DNA from: an uncultured Alphaproteobacteria bacterium
GTDB taxonomy: Bacteria; Pseudomonadota; Alphaproteobacteria; UBA3830
Assembly (NCBI GenBank): GCA_944390765.1
Contig: CALXQM010000014.1
Coordinates: 1 to 64,000, forward strand
DNA: 64,000 nt
Direction: 5' to 3'
Shown: in pieces, positions 63,581 through 64,000 of the stretch
Position numbering within the stretch: the first letter of the stretch is position 1
Layout: each line of letters opens with the position of its first letter
The notes under the pieces: model-generated
What the model was told of the DNA's origin: nothing
What the model saw: only the letters and a program-made list of their open reading frames with translations
Databases searched by the model: none
Program-made: the position numbers and the translations under genes

Positions 63581-64000
63581 ATGCAAAAAATAGCATTAGT
63601 TACTGGTGGTACAAGAGGAATAGGTAGTGGTATTTCTAGAGCCTTGATGACAGAAGGTTATATTGTTGCTGCAAATTATAATAGTGATAAACGAACAGCC
63701 GAAGAATTTCATAAAGAAACAGGAATTCCTGTTTTTTCTTGGGATGTATCGAATTATGATTCATGTAAAAAAGGAATAGAACAAGTTTGTTCAGAGTTAA
63801 ATGGTACCATAGATATATTAGTTAATAATGCGGGTATAACAAGAGATTCTATGTTACATAAAATGGAAGTTTCTTTTTGGGATAAAGTAATTAATACTAA
63901 TCTAAATTCAATTTTTTATATGACGCGATTAATTATACCATCAATGAGAGAAAAAGGGTTTGGCAGGGTAATTAATATAAGCTCTATAAATGGTGTAAAA
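63581..64000 (+). CDS. Short-chain reductase, PhaB/FabG type (5' part only)
   Basis: The gene runs off the window; the first 140 codons are visible. The NAD(P) motif is TGGTRGIGSGI (residues 8-18), followed by NNAGITRDSMLHKM and a partial active-site region NISSINGVK. ITRDSMLHKMEVSFWDKVINTNL and NISSINGVK resemble acetoacetyl-CoA reductase PhaB of the polyhydroxybutyrate pathway more than FabG, whose motif is usually SVxG. The start has AGGAG upstream. Function beyond SDR family is tentative. Confidence 0.75.
   Translation, partial: MQKIALVTGGTRGIGSGISRALMTEGYIVAANYNSDKRTAEEFHKETGIPVFSWDVSNYDSCKKGIEQVCSELNGTIDILVNNAGITRDSMLHKMEVSFWDKVINTNLNSIFYMTRLIIPSMREKGFGRVINISSINGVK

Overview
The window is a strongly AT-rich, gene-dense stretch of an alphaproteobacterial chromosome. 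Lineage evidence: a ChpT-type histidine phosphotransferase (CtrA phosphorelay), a MipZ division-site ATPase, an alphaproteobacterial-type DksA with a degenerate zinc finger, the SRP RNA-dnaX-ybaB arrangement, and a TrmN6-like methyltransferase. Several features point to a host-associated lifestyle, perhaps a Holosporales-like intracellular or symbiotic bacterium: a secreted PI-phospholipase C, a DUF2608 protein, large Asn-rich secreted repeat proteins, a chaperone-usher fimbria, gene relics, and dispersed intergenic repeats. The order-level placement is inference; the sequence alone does not prove it.

Layout. 1-32 is the 3' end of a 5S rRNA. It is followed by a secreted PI-PLC, a decayed fragment of an ATP synthase alpha gene (1430-1648), an alpha/beta hydrolase, secA, trmN6-like, trpS and tRNA-Leu(CAA). 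7.9-12.7 kb holds a chaperone-usher pilus locus: tip adhesin-like, usher and chaperone on the minus strand, and a divergent pilin on the plus strand. Immediately after the pilin come two tandem peptide deformylase genes and fmt. The second deformylase begins with a copy of the pilin's ribosome site and signal peptide, making it a chimera. 15-23.9 kb carries a degenerate WbpM/CapD-like membrane protein, chpT, rpmI-rplT, dksA, lepB-rnc-era-recO, pntA and an enoyl-CoA hydratase. 24.1-29.1 kb has ybaB, dnaX and SRP RNA on the minus strand, then an MFS transporter, prfB with a programmed frameshift, and DUF2608. 29.2-32.3 kb is a 1041-residue secreted repeat protein. Next come potB-potC-mipZ-lysC and a FabK/NMO-like flavoprotein.

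37.7-40.6 kb holds two minus-strand secreted proteins with disordered repeat tails. They are followed by RNase P RNA, a RodZ-like HTH protein, an SH3-domain protein, dapA-smpB, clpX-lon, a lipoprotein, hisS, and a gammaproteobacterial-like class Ia ribonucleotide reductase (nrdB-nrdA). 52.8-54.4 kb is a gene-poor stretch with a probable transposase relic, a small secreted protein and a repeat element. An L-Ara4N lipid A modification operon (arnT-arnE/F-arnB-arnC-arnA decarboxylase) sits exactly between tRNA-Gly(CCC) and tRNA-Leu(UAG). The window closes with tig-clpP, recR and holB on the minus strand, and the start of a PhaB/FabG-type reductase.

The most unusual item is the pilin-leader/peptide-deformylase chimera (13404-14054), in which all deformylase active-site motifs are retained. 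Next are the arn operon with no ArnD and no ArnA formyltransferase domain, the WbpM-like protein that has lost its nucleotide-binding and catalytic motifs, the atpA relic, and the three-copy dispersed repeat family.
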